64,000 bases of DNA from Vibrio mimicus (GCF_019048845.1 NZ_CP077426.1:2031501-2095500), one strand, 5' to 3'. Shown: positions 40,188-51,874, numbered from the stretch's first letter. Translations and numbers: made by a program. The notes: generated from the sequence alone by a model not told the origin.

Positions 40188-41186
40188 ATGCAAACCATTA
40201 TTAATAAACTCTATGAACAGCAAGGGCTCACGCAAGCCGAGAGCCAACAGCTTTTCGACCAAATTATTCGCGGTGAAATGGATCCTGTATTGATGGCTGC
40301 GGTACTGACTGCACTGAAAATCAAAGGCGAAACGCCAGATGAAATCGCGGGTGCGGCTAAAGCTCTGCTCGCCAACGCGAATCCGTTTCCGCGTCCTGAT
40401 TACGACTTTGCCGATATCGTCGGTACCGGTGGAGATGGCTCAAACACCATCAACATCTCAACCACCGCCGCATTTGTCGCCGCAGCGTGTGGCGTGAAAG
40501 TCGCCAAACACGGCAACCGTGGGGTATCGAGCAAATCCGGCTCTTCCGATCTGCTCAGCTCATTTGGGATCAACCTTGCCATGAGCGCGCAAGATTCGCG
40601 TCAGGCCCTGGATGATCTCGGTGTCGCTTTCTTGTTTGCCCCTCAGTATCACAGCGGTGTGCGCCATGCGATGCCGGTGCGTCAAACCATGAAAACTCGC
40701 ACCATTTTCAACATCTTAGGCCCCCTGATTAACCCTGCTCGTCCCAATATTGAATTGATGGGGGTTTACAGCAAGGATTTGGTTCGTCCTATTGCGCAAA
40801 CCATGTTACAAATGGGTCTGAAACGCGCGGCGGTGGTGCATGGTTCAGGTCTTGATGAAGTCGCGATTCATGGCGAAACGCAAGTGGCAGAAATTCGCCA
40901 AGGCGAATTGATTGAGTACACACTCACCCCGGAAGATTTTGGCGTCAGCCGTTACCCACTGGATGCGATCCGTGGCGGAGAGCCAGAAGAGAATCGCGCC
41001 ATCATCACCCAGATCTTGACGGGCAATGGCACAGAAGCACAAATGGCGGCAGTGGCAGTCAATGTCGCACTTCTGCTGCGTCTATTTGGTCAAGAAGATC
41101 TGAAAGCCAACACCCAACAAGCGATCGCCGTGATGAAATCGGGCCAAGCCTATGGATTGGTTCAGCAGTTAGCACAACGAGGTTAA
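40188..41186 (+). CDS. trpD: Anthranilate phosphoribosyltransferase TrpD
   Basis: A 332-residue enzyme joining anthranilate to PRPP. The PRPP-binding loop GTGGDGSNTINIST and KHGNRGVSSKSGSSD are both clear. The frame is open into trpG, but ATG 40188 with GGGAGAG upstream gives the family length and the expected start MQTIINKLYEQQ. It lies 20 bp after trpG and 5 bp before trpCF. Confidence 0.97.
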   Translation: MQTIINKLYEQQGLTQAESQQLFDQIIRGEMDPVLMAAVLTALKIKGETPDEIAGAAKALLANANPFPRPDYDFADIVGTGGDGSNTINISTTAAFVAAACGVKVAKHGNRGVSSKSGSSDLLSSFGINLAMSAQDSRQALDDLGVAFLFAPQYHSGVRHAMPVRQTMKTRTIFNILGPLINPARPNIELMGVYSKDLVRPIAQTMLQMGLKRAAVVHGSGLDEVAIHGETQVAEIRQGELIEYTLTPEDFGVSRYPLDAIRGGEPEENRAIITQILTGNGTEAQMAAVAVNVALLLRLFGQEDLKANTQQAIAVMKSGQAYGLVQQLAQRG

Positions 41187-41191
41187 GTAGA

Positions 41192-42601
41192 ATGTCCGAG
41201 CAGTTGTCTGAGCATATTTCCGTACAAACCGCGCAAATGGCGCAAGTGCTGGTCAAAATCGTCAACGATAAATACCAATGGATTGAGGAGCGCAAAGCCA
41301 AGCAACCTCTTGCTAGCTTTCATCCATTACTGACTCGCTCAGAGCGCGATTTCTATCAAGCCTTGAGCGGCGAGAACACAGTATTCATTCTCGAATGCAA
41401 AAAAGCCTCACCGTCGAAGGGGCTTATCCGCGAAGAGTTTGATCTCGATTACATCGCCTCCGTGTATGGCGAGTACGCCAGTGCCATTTCGGTACTGACC
41501 GATGAAAAGTATTTCCAAGGTCGTTTTGAGTTTTTGCCGCAAGTGCGCACTCAAGTGACTCAGCCTGTATTGTGCAAAGATTTTATGGTCGACCCGTATC
41601 AGGTTTATCTGGCGCGCCATTATCAAGCGGATGCGATTTTGCTGATGCTATCGGTGCTCAATGATGATCAATATCGTGAACTGGCCGCTGTGGCGCACGA
41701 CCTTGGTATGGGTGTACTCACCGAAGTCAGTAACGAGCAAGAACTGGAGCGCGCGATTGCTCTGCAAGCGAAAGTCATCGGCATCAATAACCGCAATCTG
41801 CGTGATTTGACCACAGACCTGAATCGCACCAAGCAGTTGGCGCCGTTCATTCCACAAGGCACCATCATTATTTCCGAATCCGGTATTTATACCCATCAGC
41901 AGGTGCGTGATTTGGCCCAATTTGCCAATGGTTTCTTGATTGGTAGCTCACTGATGGCGCAAAGCAATCTTGAACTGGCGGTGCGTAAAATTGTGCTGGG
42001 TGAACATAAGGTGTGCGGTTTGACTCATCCTGATGATGCGGTGAAAGCCTACCAAGCCGGTTCCGTTTTTGGTGGATTGATTTTTGTTGAGAAGTCCAAA
42101 CGCTTTGTCGATGTAGAACAAGCTCGCCTGACCATGAGCGGCGCTCCGCTACAGTATGTCGGCGTGTTTCAAAATCACCCAGCAGCGCAAGTCGCCGACA
42201 TTGCAACCAAGCTTGGCTTATTTGCGGTGCAACTGCACGGTGAGGAAGATTCTGCGTATGTGCGTGAACTGCGCGCAGCCCTTCCAGAATCCATTGAAAT
42301 TTGGAAAGCCTATGGCGTGGCTGATGCCTTGCCAGAGCTACTGCCAGAGCACATCGATAGGCATCTGCTCGATGCCAAAGTCGGCGAACAGAGTGGCGGC
42401 ACAGGACACAGTTTTGATTGGCGCTTGCTGCCAAAACATAGCGACCTGATGCTCGCCGGTGGATTGAGCGCCAAGAATGTCGTCCAAGCGGCGCAACTTG
42501 GCTGCCGCGGACTGGATTTCAACTCTGGCGTGGAAAGCGCTCCGGGAAAAAAAGACGCCAACCAGTTACAACAGGTTTTCCAACAGTTACGGAATTATTA
42601 G
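41192..42601 (+). CDS. trpCF: Bifunctional indole-3-glycerol phosphate synthase / phosphoribosylanthranilate isomerase TrpCF
   Basis: A 469-residue fusion of two TIM barrels catalysing consecutive steps in reverse order: the IGPS domain (~1-270; ECKKASPSKG, LCKDFMVDPYQ, ISESGI) and the PRAI domain (~270-469; KVCGLT, YVGVFQNH, VQLHGEED, LAGGLSAKNV). The fusion is typical of Enterobacterales and Vibrionaceae. The N-terminus is ~15 residues longer than E. coli TrpC; ATG at 41237 is an alternative but has no ribosome-binding site. Confidence 0.97.
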   Translation: MSEQLSEHISVQTAQMAQVLVKIVNDKYQWIEERKAKQPLASFHPLLTRSERDFYQALSGENTVFILECKKASPSKGLIREEFDLDYIASVYGEYASAISVLTDEKYFQGRFEFLPQVRTQVTQPVLCKDFMVDPYQVYLARHYQADAILLMLSVLNDDQYRELAAVAHDLGMGVLTEVSNEQELERAIALQAKVIGINNRNLRDLTTDLNRTKQLAPFIPQGTIIISESGIYTHQQVRDLAQFANGFLIGSSLMAQSNLELAVRKIVLGEHKVCGLTHPDDAVKAYQAGSVFGGLIFVEKSKRFVDVEQARLTMSGAPLQYVGVFQNHPAAQVADIATKLGLFAVQLHGEEDSAYVRELRAALPESIEIWKAYGVADALPELLPEHIDRHLLDAKVGEQSGGTGHSFDWRLLPKHSDLMLAGGLSAKNVVQAAQLGCRGLDFNSGVESAPGKKDANQLQQVFQQLRNY

Positions 42602-42641
42602 ATTATCAGCATGGCAACATGCATAAGAAAGGAATGTAAGC

Positions 42642-43832
42642 ATGGCTAAATTAAACGCCTATTTTGGCGAATTCGGTGGGCAGTTTGTGCCACAAATTTT
42701 GGTTCCAGCGCTCGATCAACTGGAACAAGCTTTTATTGATGCCCAGCAAGATGATGCTTTTCGCGCTGAATTTATGAGCCTACTGCAAGAGTACGCGGGT
42801 CGCCCTACTGCGCTGACACTCACGCAAAACATCACCAAAGGCACCAAAACCAAACTCTATTTGAAGCGTGAAGATCTACTGCACGGCGGCGCGCACAAAA
42901 CCAACCAAGTTTTGGGTCAAGCTCTACTTGCCAAGCGTATGGGCAAACATGAAATCATCGCCGAGACAGGCGCAGGTCAACACGGTGTCGCAACCGCATT
43001 AGCCTGTGCGCTACTTGGCCTGAAGTGCCGCGTGTACATGGGTGCAAAAGACGTTGAGCGCCAAAGCCCAAACGTGTTCCGTATGCGCTTGATGGGTGCC
43101 ACCGTGATCCCTGTTCATTCAGGTTCAGCAACGCTAAAAGATGCGTGTAACGAAGCACTGCGCGACTGGTCAGCCAGCTACGAAACCGCGCATTATCTAC
43201 TCGGCACTGCGGCGGGCCCTCACCCGTTCCCAACCATTGTGCGTGAATTCCAACGCATTATTGGCGAAGAAACCAAAAACCAAATCCTAGCGCGTGAAGG
43301 TCGTTTGCCCGATGCGGTGATCGCCTGTGTTGGCGGCGGCTCAAACGCGATTGGTATGTTTGCCGATTTCATCGAAGAAGAATCGGTGCGTTTGATTGGT
43401 ATTGAGCCAGCAGGTAAAGGCATTCATACCCATCAACATGGTGCACCACTCAAACACGGTAAAACTGGTATCTTCTTCGGCATGAAAGCACCGTTGATGC
43501 AAGATGAACATGGTCAAGTGGAAGAGTCTTACTCTGTCTCTGCGGGGCTGGATTTCCCATCGGTGGGGCCACAACATGCTCACCTCCACGCGATTGGCCG
43601 CGCCGAATACGAAAGCATTACTGATGATGAAGCGCTTGATGCGTTCCAAGCGTTGGCACGTAACGAAGGCATCATTCCAGCGCTGGAGTCTTCACACGCT
43701 CTCGCGCATGCAATCAAAATGGCGTATGCCGAGCCAGAGAAAGAGCAGTTGCTCGTGGTTAACCTTTCGGGCCGTGGTGATAAGGATATTTTCACCGTAC
43801 ACAAATTACTTGAAGACAAAGGAGCGTTGTAA
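42642..43832 (+). CDS. trpB: Tryptophan synthase beta chain TrpB
   Basis: A 396-residue PLP enzyme joining indole and serine. The PLP lysine is in GGAHKTNQ, the phosphate-binding GGGSNAIG and the catalytic Glu in ETGAGQHG are present. It forms the alpha2beta2 complex with TrpA and channels indole between the sites. AAGGAATG precedes the start. It overlaps trpA by one base (TAATG). Confidence 0.99.
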   Translation: MAKLNAYFGEFGGQFVPQILVPALDQLEQAFIDAQQDDAFRAEFMSLLQEYAGRPTALTLTQNITKGTKTKLYLKREDLLHGGAHKTNQVLGQALLAKRMGKHEIIAETGAGQHGVATALACALLGLKCRVYMGAKDVERQSPNVFRMRLMGATVIPVHSGSATLKDACNEALRDWSASYETAHYLLGTAAGPHPFPTIVREFQRIIGEETKNQILAREGRLPDAVIACVGGGSNAIGMFADFIEEESVRLIGIEPAGKGIHTHQHGAPLKHGKTGIFFGMKAPLMQDEHGQVEESYSVSAGLDFPSVGPQHAHLHAIGRAEYESITDDEALDAFQALARNEGIIPALESSHALAHAIKMAYAEPEKEQLLVVNLSGRGDKDIFTVHKLLEDKGAL

Positions 43833-44638
43833 TGAACCGTTATCAAGCCCTATTTCAACGCCTGAGCGCCGCGCAACAAGGCGCTTTCGTTCCTTTCGTA
43901 ACCATTGGAGATCCAAACCCGGAGCAGTCACTTGCCATCATGCAAACCTTGATTGATGCAGGGGCAGATGCGCTTGAGCTCGGCATTCCGTTCTCTGATC
44001 CTCTGGCGGATGGTCCGACGATTCAAGGCGCGAACTTACGTGCATTAGCGGCGAAAACCACACCAGATGTCTGCTTTGAGCTGATCGCACAGATCCGTGC
44101 GCGTAACCCTGAGACTCCGATTGGTTTACTGATGTATGCCAATTTGGTTTACGCACGCGGTATCGAAAATTTTTATCAACGCTGCCAAAAAGCTGGGGTG
44201 GATTCCGTGTTGATTGCCGATGTGCCGACCAACGAAAGCCAGCCTTTTGTGGCGGCCGCAGAGAAGTTTGGTATTCAGCCGATCTTTATTGCGCCACCAA
44301 CGGCCAGCGATGCAACCTTACAAGCGGTGGCTCAACTAGGCAAAGGCTACACCTACCTGCTATCACGTGCGGGGGTTACTGGGGCAGAAACCAAAGCCAA
44401 TATGCCAGTACATGCTTTACTTGAACGTCTGCAACAATTCGATGCACCACCGGCACTGCTAGGCTTTGGTATTTCGGAACCCGCTCAGGTCAAACAAGCA
44501 ATTGAAGCCGGTGCAGCCGGTGCAATTTCAGGTTCTGCAGTAGTGAAAATCATTGAAACGCATCTGGATAACCCAACTAAACAGTTGGCTGAGTTAGCAA
44601 ACTTCACTCAAGCCATGAAACAAGCAACACAAATTTAA
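43832..44638 (+). CDS. trpA: Tryptophan synthase alpha chain TrpA
   Basis: A 268-residue TIM barrel that cleaves indole-3-glycerol phosphate. Catalytic Glu and Asp are in [15 protein letters not shown]; the phosphate-binding loops are [10 protein letters not shown] and GFGISEPAQ. The one-base overlap with trpB favours equal subunit production. Last gene of the operon; a terminator follows. Confidence 0.98.
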   Translation: MNRYQALFQRLSAAQQGAFVPFVTIGDPNPEQSLAIMQTLIDAGADALELGIPFSDPLADGPTIQGANLRALAAKTTPDVCFELIAQIRARNPETPIGLLMYANLVYARGIENFYQRCQKAGVDSVLIADVPTNESQPFVAAAEKFGIQPIFIAPPTASDATLQAVAQLGKGYTYLLSRAGVTGAETKANMPVHALLERLQQFDAPPALLGFGISEPAQVKQAIEAGAAGAISGSAVVKIIETHLDNPTKQLAELANFTQAMKQATQI

Positions 44639-44653
44639 CTCACTACTTCATTT

Positions 44654-44690
44654 GATGCGGCACTTTCACCTCGATGTGCCGCATCATTTC
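44654..44690 (+). terminator. trp operon terminator
   Basis: 10-bp stem GATGCGGCAC / GTGCCGCATC with a 12-base loop, then ATTTCATT; the weak T-run suggests a rho-assisted end. Confidence 0.8.
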
Positions 44691-44961
44691 ATTAACAATT
44701 CGCACTCACCCCGAACTCATCCTTAATTTTTATTCGCCCTTCCAAACCCATCGTAAAAACAGATAGCAAACGTTTTCTTTGCATGCAAAAACGCCAAATC
44801 ACTCTCGTTTTATTTTGCTATTGAGAAAACGCTCGATGTGCTTATTGCTAAATGTAAACATTCCGTGTAAAAAGCAGGAGCAAAATTTTTGCCCATATAG
44901 TGATATGACACTAGTGGCTAACACTAGGAATTTACAATTTATTAGCACAGAGGTTGTGGAA
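44691..44961. other. Intergenic region before the symporter
   Basis: About 270 bp. It contains a PurR-like box at 44764-44779 (separate entry). The open frame running in from 44779 has no ribosome-binding site and low-complexity translation, so it is treated as untranslated leader. Confidence 0.55.
44764..44779. promoter_or_regulatory. PurR-like box upstream of the DAACS symporter
   Basis: TAGCAAACGTTTTCTT fits the PurR consensus ANGCAAACGTTTNCNT except for its first base. It lies ~180 bp before the likely start codon. Confidence 0.6.
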
Positions 44962-46212
44962 GTGTTAAAGACGAAGGGTTTACTAAACAACATTGGCGTA
45001 CAAGTCGTGATCGCCATGCTCGCAGGCACCGCAGTTGGTGCGGCAATGGGTCACGATGCCACACTATTTGCCCCACTAGGTGCAATTTTTATTAATCTGA
45101 TCAAAATGCTGGTCATTCCTCTGGTCGCTGTAGCACTGATTTCTGGTGCAGCAGGTCTGGGAGACAGTCATTCAGCGGGTAAAGTCGGCGCCGTTACGCT
45201 CAGTTACTTCGCGCTTACATCTGCGGCAGCCGTTGCTCTGGCATTGATCATGGGTGAACTGTTCCAACCCGGTGTCGGTGTTGATGTTTCTGGCGTTGAG
45301 AGCATGTTCTCCACTGAATATGCTGCGCAAGGTGAGCTCCCCACTTTCTGGGCAACCATCATTGGTATGATCCCAACCAACGTTTTCCAGTCACTGAACG
45401 AAGCAAACATCCTGCAGATCTTGGTTTTCTGTCTATTTTTAGGCATTGCGATTTCTAAGCAAGCCAAAGAAAAACGTGACCCAGTGATCAACGCGGTGAA
45501 CACTATTGTTGATGCCATGGTGTGGATGATCAACAAAGTGATGCTGATTGCCCCGATTGGTGTGTTTGGTCTGATGGCTGATGCAGTAGGCACTTTCGGT
45601 TTCAGCGCGCTGATGGTGGTGTTTAAGCTGTTCGTCGTTTACGTAGCGGCGATTGCGATTTTTGGCTTTGTGGCTTACCCAGTCATGATCCAACTGTTCA
45701 GCAAAACATCGGCGAAAAAGTTCATTCAAGCAATGAAAAAGCCACAAGCGGTTGCACTGTCTACTGCCTCTTCTATGGCGACACTGCCTGTCACTATGGA
45801 TACGGTGAAAAACGATCTGGGTGTACGCAACTCGACGGCTTCTTTCGTACTGCCTTTGGGCGCAACCATCAACATGTCAGGTAACGCGATCTACTACGGT
45901 CTGGTGGCGATCTTCTTTGCTCAATTGTTCAATATTGACCTGAGCATGGGCGCTTACATCGCGATCATCATTACTGCGACCTTGGGTGCGGTTGGTCAGG
46001 CTGGCGTACCGGGTCCTTCTTTCCTCGTTGTTGCTGTACTGCTTGCCGCGGGTATTCCAATTGAAGGTCTACCACTGCTATTTGCACTGGATCGTATCTT
46101 CGACATGATTCGTACTGCACTGAACATTACCGGTGATGCAGCTTGTGCGGTGATTGTGGATTCGATGATCACTGAGGAAGCGGCGGCTGAGCTGGAAAAA
46201 CGTGAAGCCTAA
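44962..46212 (+). CDS. Dicarboxylate/amino acid:cation symporter (DAACS family)
   Basis: A 416-residue inner-membrane transporter of the glutamate/aspartate/serine symporter family, coupled to Na+ or H+. Eight membrane helices plus re-entrant hairpins; the serine-rich TASSMATLPVTM hairpin, NMSGNA motif and GVPGPSFL are diagnostic. The frame is open to 44779 but those residues are unlike the family; GTG 44962 (AGAGG upstream) fits best, GTG 44956 is an alternative. Substrate cannot be fixed by eye. A PurR-like box upstream suggests a link with purine or one-carbon supply. Confidence 0.88.
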   Translation: MLKTKGLLNNIGVQVVIAMLAGTAVGAAMGHDATLFAPLGAIFINLIKMLVIPLVAVALISGAAGLGDSHSAGKVGAVTLSYFALTSAAAVALALIMGELFQPGVGVDVSGVESMFSTEYAAQGELPTFWATIIGMIPTNVFQSLNEANILQILVFCLFLGIAISKQAKEKRDPVINAVNTIVDAMVWMINKVMLIAPIGVFGLMADAVGTFGFSALMVVFKLFVVYVAAIAIFGFVAYPVMIQLFSKTSAKKFIQAMKKPQAVALSTASSMATLPVTMDTVKNDLGVRNSTASFVLPLGATINMSGNAIYYGLVAIFFAQLFNIDLSMGAYIAIIITATLGAVGQAGVPGPSFLVVAVLLAAGIPIEGLPLLFALDRIFDMIRTALNITGDAACAVIVDSMITEEAAAELEKREA

Positions 46213-46234
46213 TCGCTGATCATTATCATTCATA

Positions 46235-46267
46235 AAAAAAGCCAGACATTATCCGTCTGGCTTTTTT
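46235..46267. terminator. Bidirectional terminator after the symporter / tdk
   Basis: 13-bp stem AAAAAAGCCAGAC / GTCTGGCTTTTTT, loop ATTATCC, between converging genes. Confidence 0.93.
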
Positions 46268-46314
46268 CTTTATTCAGTCACGGGTCATGGTAACCAGTGA
46301 GAAGATGAATCTAC

Positions 46315-46893
46315 TTAGCGACCCAACGCCTCTTTATAGTGCTGGCGGCATACTGATACGTACTTATCATTACCACCAATCGCCACCTGATCTCCTTCGC
46401 AAATCGCCTTGCCATGTTCATCAGTACGAATCACCATGTTCGCTTTGCGGCCACAGTGACAAATGGTTTTCAGCTCAATCAGTTTATCTGCCCATGAGAG
46501 TAGATATTTACTGCCTTCAAACAGCTCACCGAGGAAATCGGTACGTAAGCCGTAACACAGCACAGGGATATCCAGTTTATCCACCACTTCAGTCAGTTGG
46601 TAAACCTGCTCTTTGGAGAGAAACTGACACTCATCCATCAAAATACAGTGACGAGGTTCGGCCTCATGCAATTTTTCGATCACTTGGAACAGGTTGGTAT
46701 CGGCATGGAAAAGGTGTGCTTCGGCCTCAAGCCCAATCCGAGAACTCACTTTGCCAACACCAAAACGATCGTCGATCGCGGCGGTAAAAATCAGTGGATT
46801 CATGCCGCGTTCTTGGTAGTTAAACGCCGATTGCAATAAGGTCGTCGACTTACCCGCATTCATTGCCGAGTAATAAAAGTACATCTGAGCCAA
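46315..46893 (-). CDS. tdk: Thymidine kinase Tdk
   Basis: A 192-residue type II thymidine kinase (thymidine salvage to dTMP). Walker A is SAMNAGKST, the lid/active-site Glu is in MDECQFL, and zinc-ribbon cysteines are in ICHCGRK and VCRQH. The start codon is TTG at 46893 ([15 protein letters not shown], matching E. coli Tdk), with AGGA 8 bases upstream; ATG 46884 would lose three conserved residues. It is 95 bp downstream of aspS, beyond a terminator. Confidence 0.96.
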   Translation of the reverse strand: MAQMYFYYSAMNAGKSTTLLQSAFNYQERGMNPLIFTAAIDDRFGVGKVSSRIGLEAEAHLFHADTNLFQVIEKLHEAEPRHCILMDECQFLSKEQVYQLTEVVDKLDIPVLCYGLRTDFLGELFEGSKYLLSWADKLIELKTICHCGRKANMVIRTDEHGKAICEGDQVAIGGNDKYVSVCRQHYKEALGR

Positions 46894-46948
46894 AGAAGAA
46901 ATCCTGTTTGTATCATTTTACTGTCTGCGCTCTCGTGCTGCGCAGGTT

Positions 46949-46973
46949 AAAAAAAGGGTGGCTAATGCCACCC
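46949..46973 (-). terminator. Terminator after aspS
   Basis: Stem GGGTGGC / GCCACCC, loop TAAT; on the minus strand it is followed by seven T. Confidence 0.9.
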
Positions 46974-46988
46974 ATTGCAAGGCGTTGA

Positions 46989-48764
46989 TTACGCTTTATC
47001 TTTCGTTGCAAGCTTGACCGCAATCGCCAGCTCTTCGAGAGCGGCTGGGTTCGCCAAACTTGGTGCATCGGTCATTAAACACGCGGCTGCCGTCGTTTTC
47101 GGGAAGGCAATCACATCACGGATGTTTTCCGTGCCGCACAGCAGCATCACCAGACGATCCAGACCAAATGCCAGACCTGCGTGTGGTGGCGTACCAAACT
47201 TCAGCGCATCCAGCAGGAAGCCGAACTTGATACGCTGCTCTTCTGGAGTGATGCCTAGAATGTCGAATACGGCTGATTGCATTTCTGCGTTGTGGATACG
47301 GACTGAACCACCACCCACTTCGTAGCCGTTCAACACCATATCGTAAGCGTTTGACAGCGCTTCTTCTGGATTCGCTTTCAACTCCTCAGGCGTCAGGTTC
47401 AGTGGTGAAGTGAATGGGTGGTGCATAGCTGCCACGTTACCTTCGTCATCACCTTCGAACATAGGGAAATCAACCACCCACAGTGGAGCCCACGCAGATT
47501 CATTAGTAATACCCAACTCTTTACCCGCTTTCAGACGCAGTGCGCCTAGGGCTTCAGCAACCACTTTTGCAGAGTCTGCACCGAACAGAATGATATCGCC
47601 AGTTTGTGCTTGAGTACGCTCGATGATGGCTTGGATAATCTCTTCAGTGAGGAATTTCGCCACTGGAGATTGGATACCTTCCATGCCCGTAGCCAAATCA
47701 TTCACTTTCAGCCATGCCAAGCCTTTCGCACCGTAGATAGCAACAAATGCAGTGTACTCATCAATTTGTTTACGGGTCAGTGCTGCGCCACCAGGGATGC
47801 GCAGAGCAGCCACACGGCCTTTTGGATCATTCGCTGGACCAGAGAAGACTTTGAAATCCACATCTTTCAGCAGATCAGCAACGTCCACCAGCTCCATTGG
47901 GTTACGTAGGTCAGGTTTGTCTGAACCGAAACGACGCATCGCTTCGCTGTATGGCATGATTGGGAAATCGCCCAGATCCACATTCAGCAATTCAAGCCAC
48001 ATTTCACGAATCATCTTCTCAGTCACTGCACGCACTTGTTCTGCGGTCATGAAAGAAGTTTCGATATCAATCTGGGTGAATTCAGGTTGACGGTCAGCAC
48101 GCAAATCTTCGTCACGGAAACATTTTACGATTTGGTAGTAACGATCAAAGCCTGACATCATCAGTAGCTGTTTAAACAGCTGTGGCGATTGTGGCAAAGC
48201 GTAGAAGCTGCCTTTGTGTACACGGCTTGGTACTAAGTAGTCACGCGCACCTTCTGGTGTCGCTTTGGTCAGCACCGGGGTTTCGATATCAAGGAAACCG
48301 TTTGTATCCAAGAAACGGCGCACAAAGCTTGAGGCTTTCGCACGCAGCTTGATGCGGTCACTCATCTCTGGGCGACGCAGATCCAAGTAACGGTACTTGA
48401 GGCGTTGCTCTTCTGAGTTCTTTTGGTTGAAGTCGAGAGGCAGAACGTCTGAACGGTTAATGATCTCAAGACCACGCGCCAACAGTTCAACTTCACCGGT
48501 CGCCATGTCTTTATTCACTTGGCTTTCTGGGCGCGCACGCACTTCACCGGTCAGTTTGATACAAAATTCGCTACGCAGTTGGTTAGCCACGGCGAACACA
48601 TCCGCCATATCGGGATCCACTACTACCTGAACAACACCTTCACGATCTCGCATATCAATGAAGATTAGACCGCCTAAATCACGACGGCGATTGACCCAGC
48701 CGCACAGCTCTACAGTTTGTCCTACCAAGGACTTGTTCAGGTGACCACAATAATGGCTACGCAT
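46989..48764 (-). CDS. aspS: Aspartyl-tRNA synthetase AspS
   Basis: A 591-residue class IIb synthetase of the bacterial type. N-terminal OB anticodon-binding domain ([22 protein letters not shown]), class II motif 2 ([19 protein letters not shown]), the bacterial GAD insertion domain in the middle, and motif 3 [13 protein letters not shown]. It charges tRNA-Asp. GGAAATTCACT precedes the ATG. An 11-bp direct repeat lies in its upstream region. Confidence 0.98.
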   Translation of the reverse strand: MRSHYCGHLNKSLVGQTVELCGWVNRRRDLGGLIFIDMRDREGVVQVVVDPDMADVFAVANQLRSEFCIKLTGEVRARPESQVNKDMATGEVELLARGLEIINRSDVLPLDFNQKNSEEQRLKYRYLDLRRPEMSDRIKLRAKASSFVRRFLDTNGFLDIETPVLTKATPEGARDYLVPSRVHKGSFYALPQSPQLFKQLLMMSGFDRYYQIVKCFRDEDLRADRQPEFTQIDIETSFMTAEQVRAVTEKMIREMWLELLNVDLGDFPIMPYSEAMRRFGSDKPDLRNPMELVDVADLLKDVDFKVFSGPANDPKGRVAALRIPGGAALTRKQIDEYTAFVAIYGAKGLAWLKVNDLATGMEGIQSPVAKFLTEEIIQAIIERTQAQTGDIILFGADSAKVVAEALGALRLKAGKELGITNESAWAPLWVVDFPMFEGDDEGNVAAMHHPFTSPLNLTPEELKANPEEALSNAYDMVLNGYEVGGGSVRIHNAEMQSAVFDILGITPEEQRIKFGFLLDALKFGTPPHAGLAFGLDRLVMLLCGTENIRDVIAFPKTTAAACLMTDAPSLANPAALEELAIAVKLATKDKA

Positions 48765-49054
48765 AGTGAATTTCCCAATCTCAATTAGTCATCAAATTTA
48801 ACGCTGAAAGGCCGTGGTGTGCTTAGCAACTGCCATTTCAGCAAAGTTTCATTTATACGCTGAAAGGGATCTAAGATCGACCTTCCCACGTACAATTTGT
48901 TGTCTTTTCTTACCCCTTGCTGCTTATTAGCACAATAAATCAGCAAAACTAAGGCGAACACTGCCTGAGCAGCGAAAAATAGGCGCTGATTATAGCGCTA
49001 AAATCCCGTATTCTTCAAAACTCTCGTGATGATGATTTAAGGAGCCCGACCAGA
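48765..49054. other. Divergent aspS / DUF72 intergenic region with 11-bp direct repeat
   Basis: About 290 bp. ACGCTGAAAGG occurs at 48801-48811 and 48857-48867, 56 bp apart on the same strand. No clear hexamers or known operator. The repeat could be in the aspS leader. Confidence 0.4.
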
Positions 49055-49924
49055 GTGATTCACCCTCTTCCCCTGCGCCTAGGTTTAACGCTGTGGTCTC
49101 ATCCTGCGTGGCAGAGTGAATTTTATGGTGGCGGCACGCAAGCAGCCGATCGGCTTGCCAAATACGCCAGCGTTTTTCACACTGTCGAAGGCAATACTAC
49201 TTTTTATGCATCACCTTCGCCCAGTACCATACTCAACTGGCGCGCCGCGACTCACGATGACTTTCGCTTTACCTTTAAGCTGCCCAAAAGCATCACCCAC
49301 CAACATCTGCTGCGCGATTGTAAAGAAGAGCTGCTGAGCTTTTTGCGTTTAATGCAGCCCTTGCACGACCGAATTGGGATGTGGACGATTCAGCTGCCCG
49401 CTGCTTTTGGCCCTGAACATCTGGCTCAATTGAAAAACTTTCGCCAATGGTTTCCAGTCGATTTTCCACTGGGCGTGGAAGTGCGTCATTTGGCCTTTTT
49501 TGGCAAAGGCAAAGCGGAAAAAGTGCTCAACCAATGGCTCGTTGAACAGAACATTGATCGCATCATTATGGACAGTCGTCCCGTTTTTGCGGCGCTGCCG
49601 AATACCGAAGCGGTGATTGATGCACAGCAGAAAAAACCGAAAGTGCCAGTTCATGCGATTGCCACCGCGGAACATCCGATGATCCGTTTTATCGGCCATC
49701 CTGAACTAGAGGCTAACCCACCCTTTTTCAGTGCGTGGCAAAACAAATTGCCAGAGTGGATTGCTCAGGGCAAACAGCCTTATCTGATGATTCATACACC
49801 GGATAATGATTTCGCACCTCAGCTCGCGGTGCAACTTTACCAGCAATTACAAAAGGCTATCGCACTGCCCGACTTAGCCCCCTTTCCCGCCACACCAGAA
49901 CAACCACAACTGAGCATGTTCTAA
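49055..49924 (+). CDS. DUF72 family protein (YecE-like)
   Basis: A 289-residue protein of the DUF72/YecE family, a TIM-barrel-like fold of unknown activity. Characteristic parts are LTLWSHPAWQSEFYGGG, the FHTVEGNTTFYASPS segment and FTFKLPKSITHQ. The start codon is GTG at 49055, with AAGGAG about 12 bases upstream. It is the first of three plus-strand genes ahead of cmoA/cmoB, as yecE is near cmoAB in E. coli, but is probably transcribed separately. Confidence 0.85.
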   Translation: MIHPLPLRLGLTLWSHPAWQSEFYGGGTQAADRLAKYASVFHTVEGNTTFYASPSPSTILNWRAATHDDFRFTFKLPKSITHQHLLRDCKEELLSFLRLMQPLHDRIGMWTIQLPAAFGPEHLAQLKNFRQWFPVDFPLGVEVRHLAFFGKGKAEKVLNQWLVEQNIDRIIMDSRPVFAALPNTEAVIDAQQKKPKVPVHAIATAEHPMIRFIGHPELEANPPFFSAWQNKLPEWIAQGKQPYLMIHTPDNDFAPQLAVQLYQQLQKAIALPDLAPFPATPEQPQLSMF

Positions 49925-49975
49925 ACCACAAGCACTATATACTTCTATTTCGCCTAAACACCACGTGTGTAATGA

Positions 49976-50791
<816 letters not shown>

Positions 50792-50902
50792 CGCCCTTAT
50801 TTTATTGGTCATTTTCGTCATTTATCTTCATGCTAGCGACTCTCTGTGCCATGCATGATCCTGAAGCAATTTACAGAGAGCATTGTTTAGGTATTTAGCC
50901 CC

Positions 50903-51874
50903 ATGTTCAACTTCGCCAACGTTTACCAACAGATCGCCCAACATCCTCAGTTGCAGTTGTGGCTCAACACCCTGCCCCAACAGCTGACGGATTGGCAAGC
51001 TAAGCAGCACGGTGATCTGGATCGCTGGATGCGCAATCTCAAGAAAATTCCGGTCGGTCAGCCGGAGGTGATTGATCTGAAAAATGCGGTAGCGGCACAC
51101 AATCATGAGCCACTCGCGCAAGGTGAACAGAAGAAGCTAGAAGCGGTGCTCAAAACCTTCCATCCTTGGCGAAAAGGTCCTTACCATCTGCACGGGATTC
51201 ATATTGATACCGAATGGCGCTCAGATTGGAAATGGGATCGTTTACTGCCGCACATCTCACCACTCAAAAACCGTTTGGTGCTCGATGTAGGTTGCGGTAA
51301 CGGCTATCACATGTGGCGTATGTTGGGTGAAGGCGCGCAGCAAGTGTTTGGCATCGACCCTTCCGAGCTGTTTCTGATCCAGTTTGAAGCTGTGCGTAAA
51401 CTGCTAGGTGATGACCAACGCATCCACCTGTTACCCCTTGGTATTGAACAGATGCCGGAGTTAAACGCCTTTGATACCGTGTTCAGCATGGGCGTGCTTT
51501 ACCACCGTCGCTCACCACTCGATCACCTGCTACAACTGAAAAATCAGTTAACCTCAGGCGGTGAGCTAATTCTTGAAACATTGGTGGTAGAAGGTGATGA
51601 GAATACTGTCTTGGTACCCTTTGATCGTTACGCCCAAATGCGTAATGTCTACTTCTTCCCTTCCGCCTTGGCACTGAAAGTCTGGCTAGAGAAAACCGGC
51701 TTTGTCGATGTGCGTATTGTCGATGAAAACACCACAACGTTAGGCGAGCAACGAACCACCGAGTGGATGACGCACAATTCATTGCCCGATTACGTTGACC
51801 CACAAGACCCAAGCAAGACGGTTGAAGGTTATCCGGCACCGCGTCGCGCCATTCTAATTGCCAAAAAGCCATAA
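50903..51874 (+). CDS. cmoB: tRNA U34 carboxymethyltransferase CmoB
   Basis: A 323-residue enzyme that transfers carboxymethyl from carboxy-SAM to 5-hydroxyuridine-34 of tRNA. The methyltransferase core has [17 protein letters not shown] (~127-143) and [17 protein letters not shown]; a helical N-terminal extension (~1-110) is typical of CmoB. Length equals the E. coli enzyme. A hairpin (GCAAAGGATG / CATCCTTTGC, 51920-51946) lies after the stop. Confidence 0.97.
   Translation: MFNFANVYQQIAQHPQLQLWLNTLPQQLTDWQAKQHGDLDRWMRNLKKIPVGQPEVIDLKNAVAAHNHEPLAQGEQKKLEAVLKTFHPWRKGPYHLHGIHIDTEWRSDWKWDRLLPHISPLKNRLVLDVGCGNGYHMWRMLGEGAQQVFGIDPSELFLIQFEAVRKLLGDDQRIHLLPLGIEQMPELNAFDTVFSMGVLYHRRSPLDHLLQLKNQLTSGGELILETLVVEGDENTVLVPFDRYAQMRNVYFFPSALALKVWLEKTGFVDVRIVDENTTTLGEQRTTEWMTHNSLPDYVDPQDPSKTVEGYPAPRRAILIAKKP

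Noticed and set aside
41868..42434. 188-codon minus-strand frame inside trpCF
   Set aside because: Antisense to conserved trpCF, no ribosome-binding site or family resemblance.
44779..44961. N-terminal extension of the symporter (61 residues)
   Set aside because: Extra residues are unlike the family, lack a ribosome-binding site and carry no plausible signal; GTG 44962 fits better.
46287..46787. 166-codon plus-strand frame opposite tdk
   Set aside because: Antisense to tdk; Cys/His-rich translation is an accident of the reversed frame.
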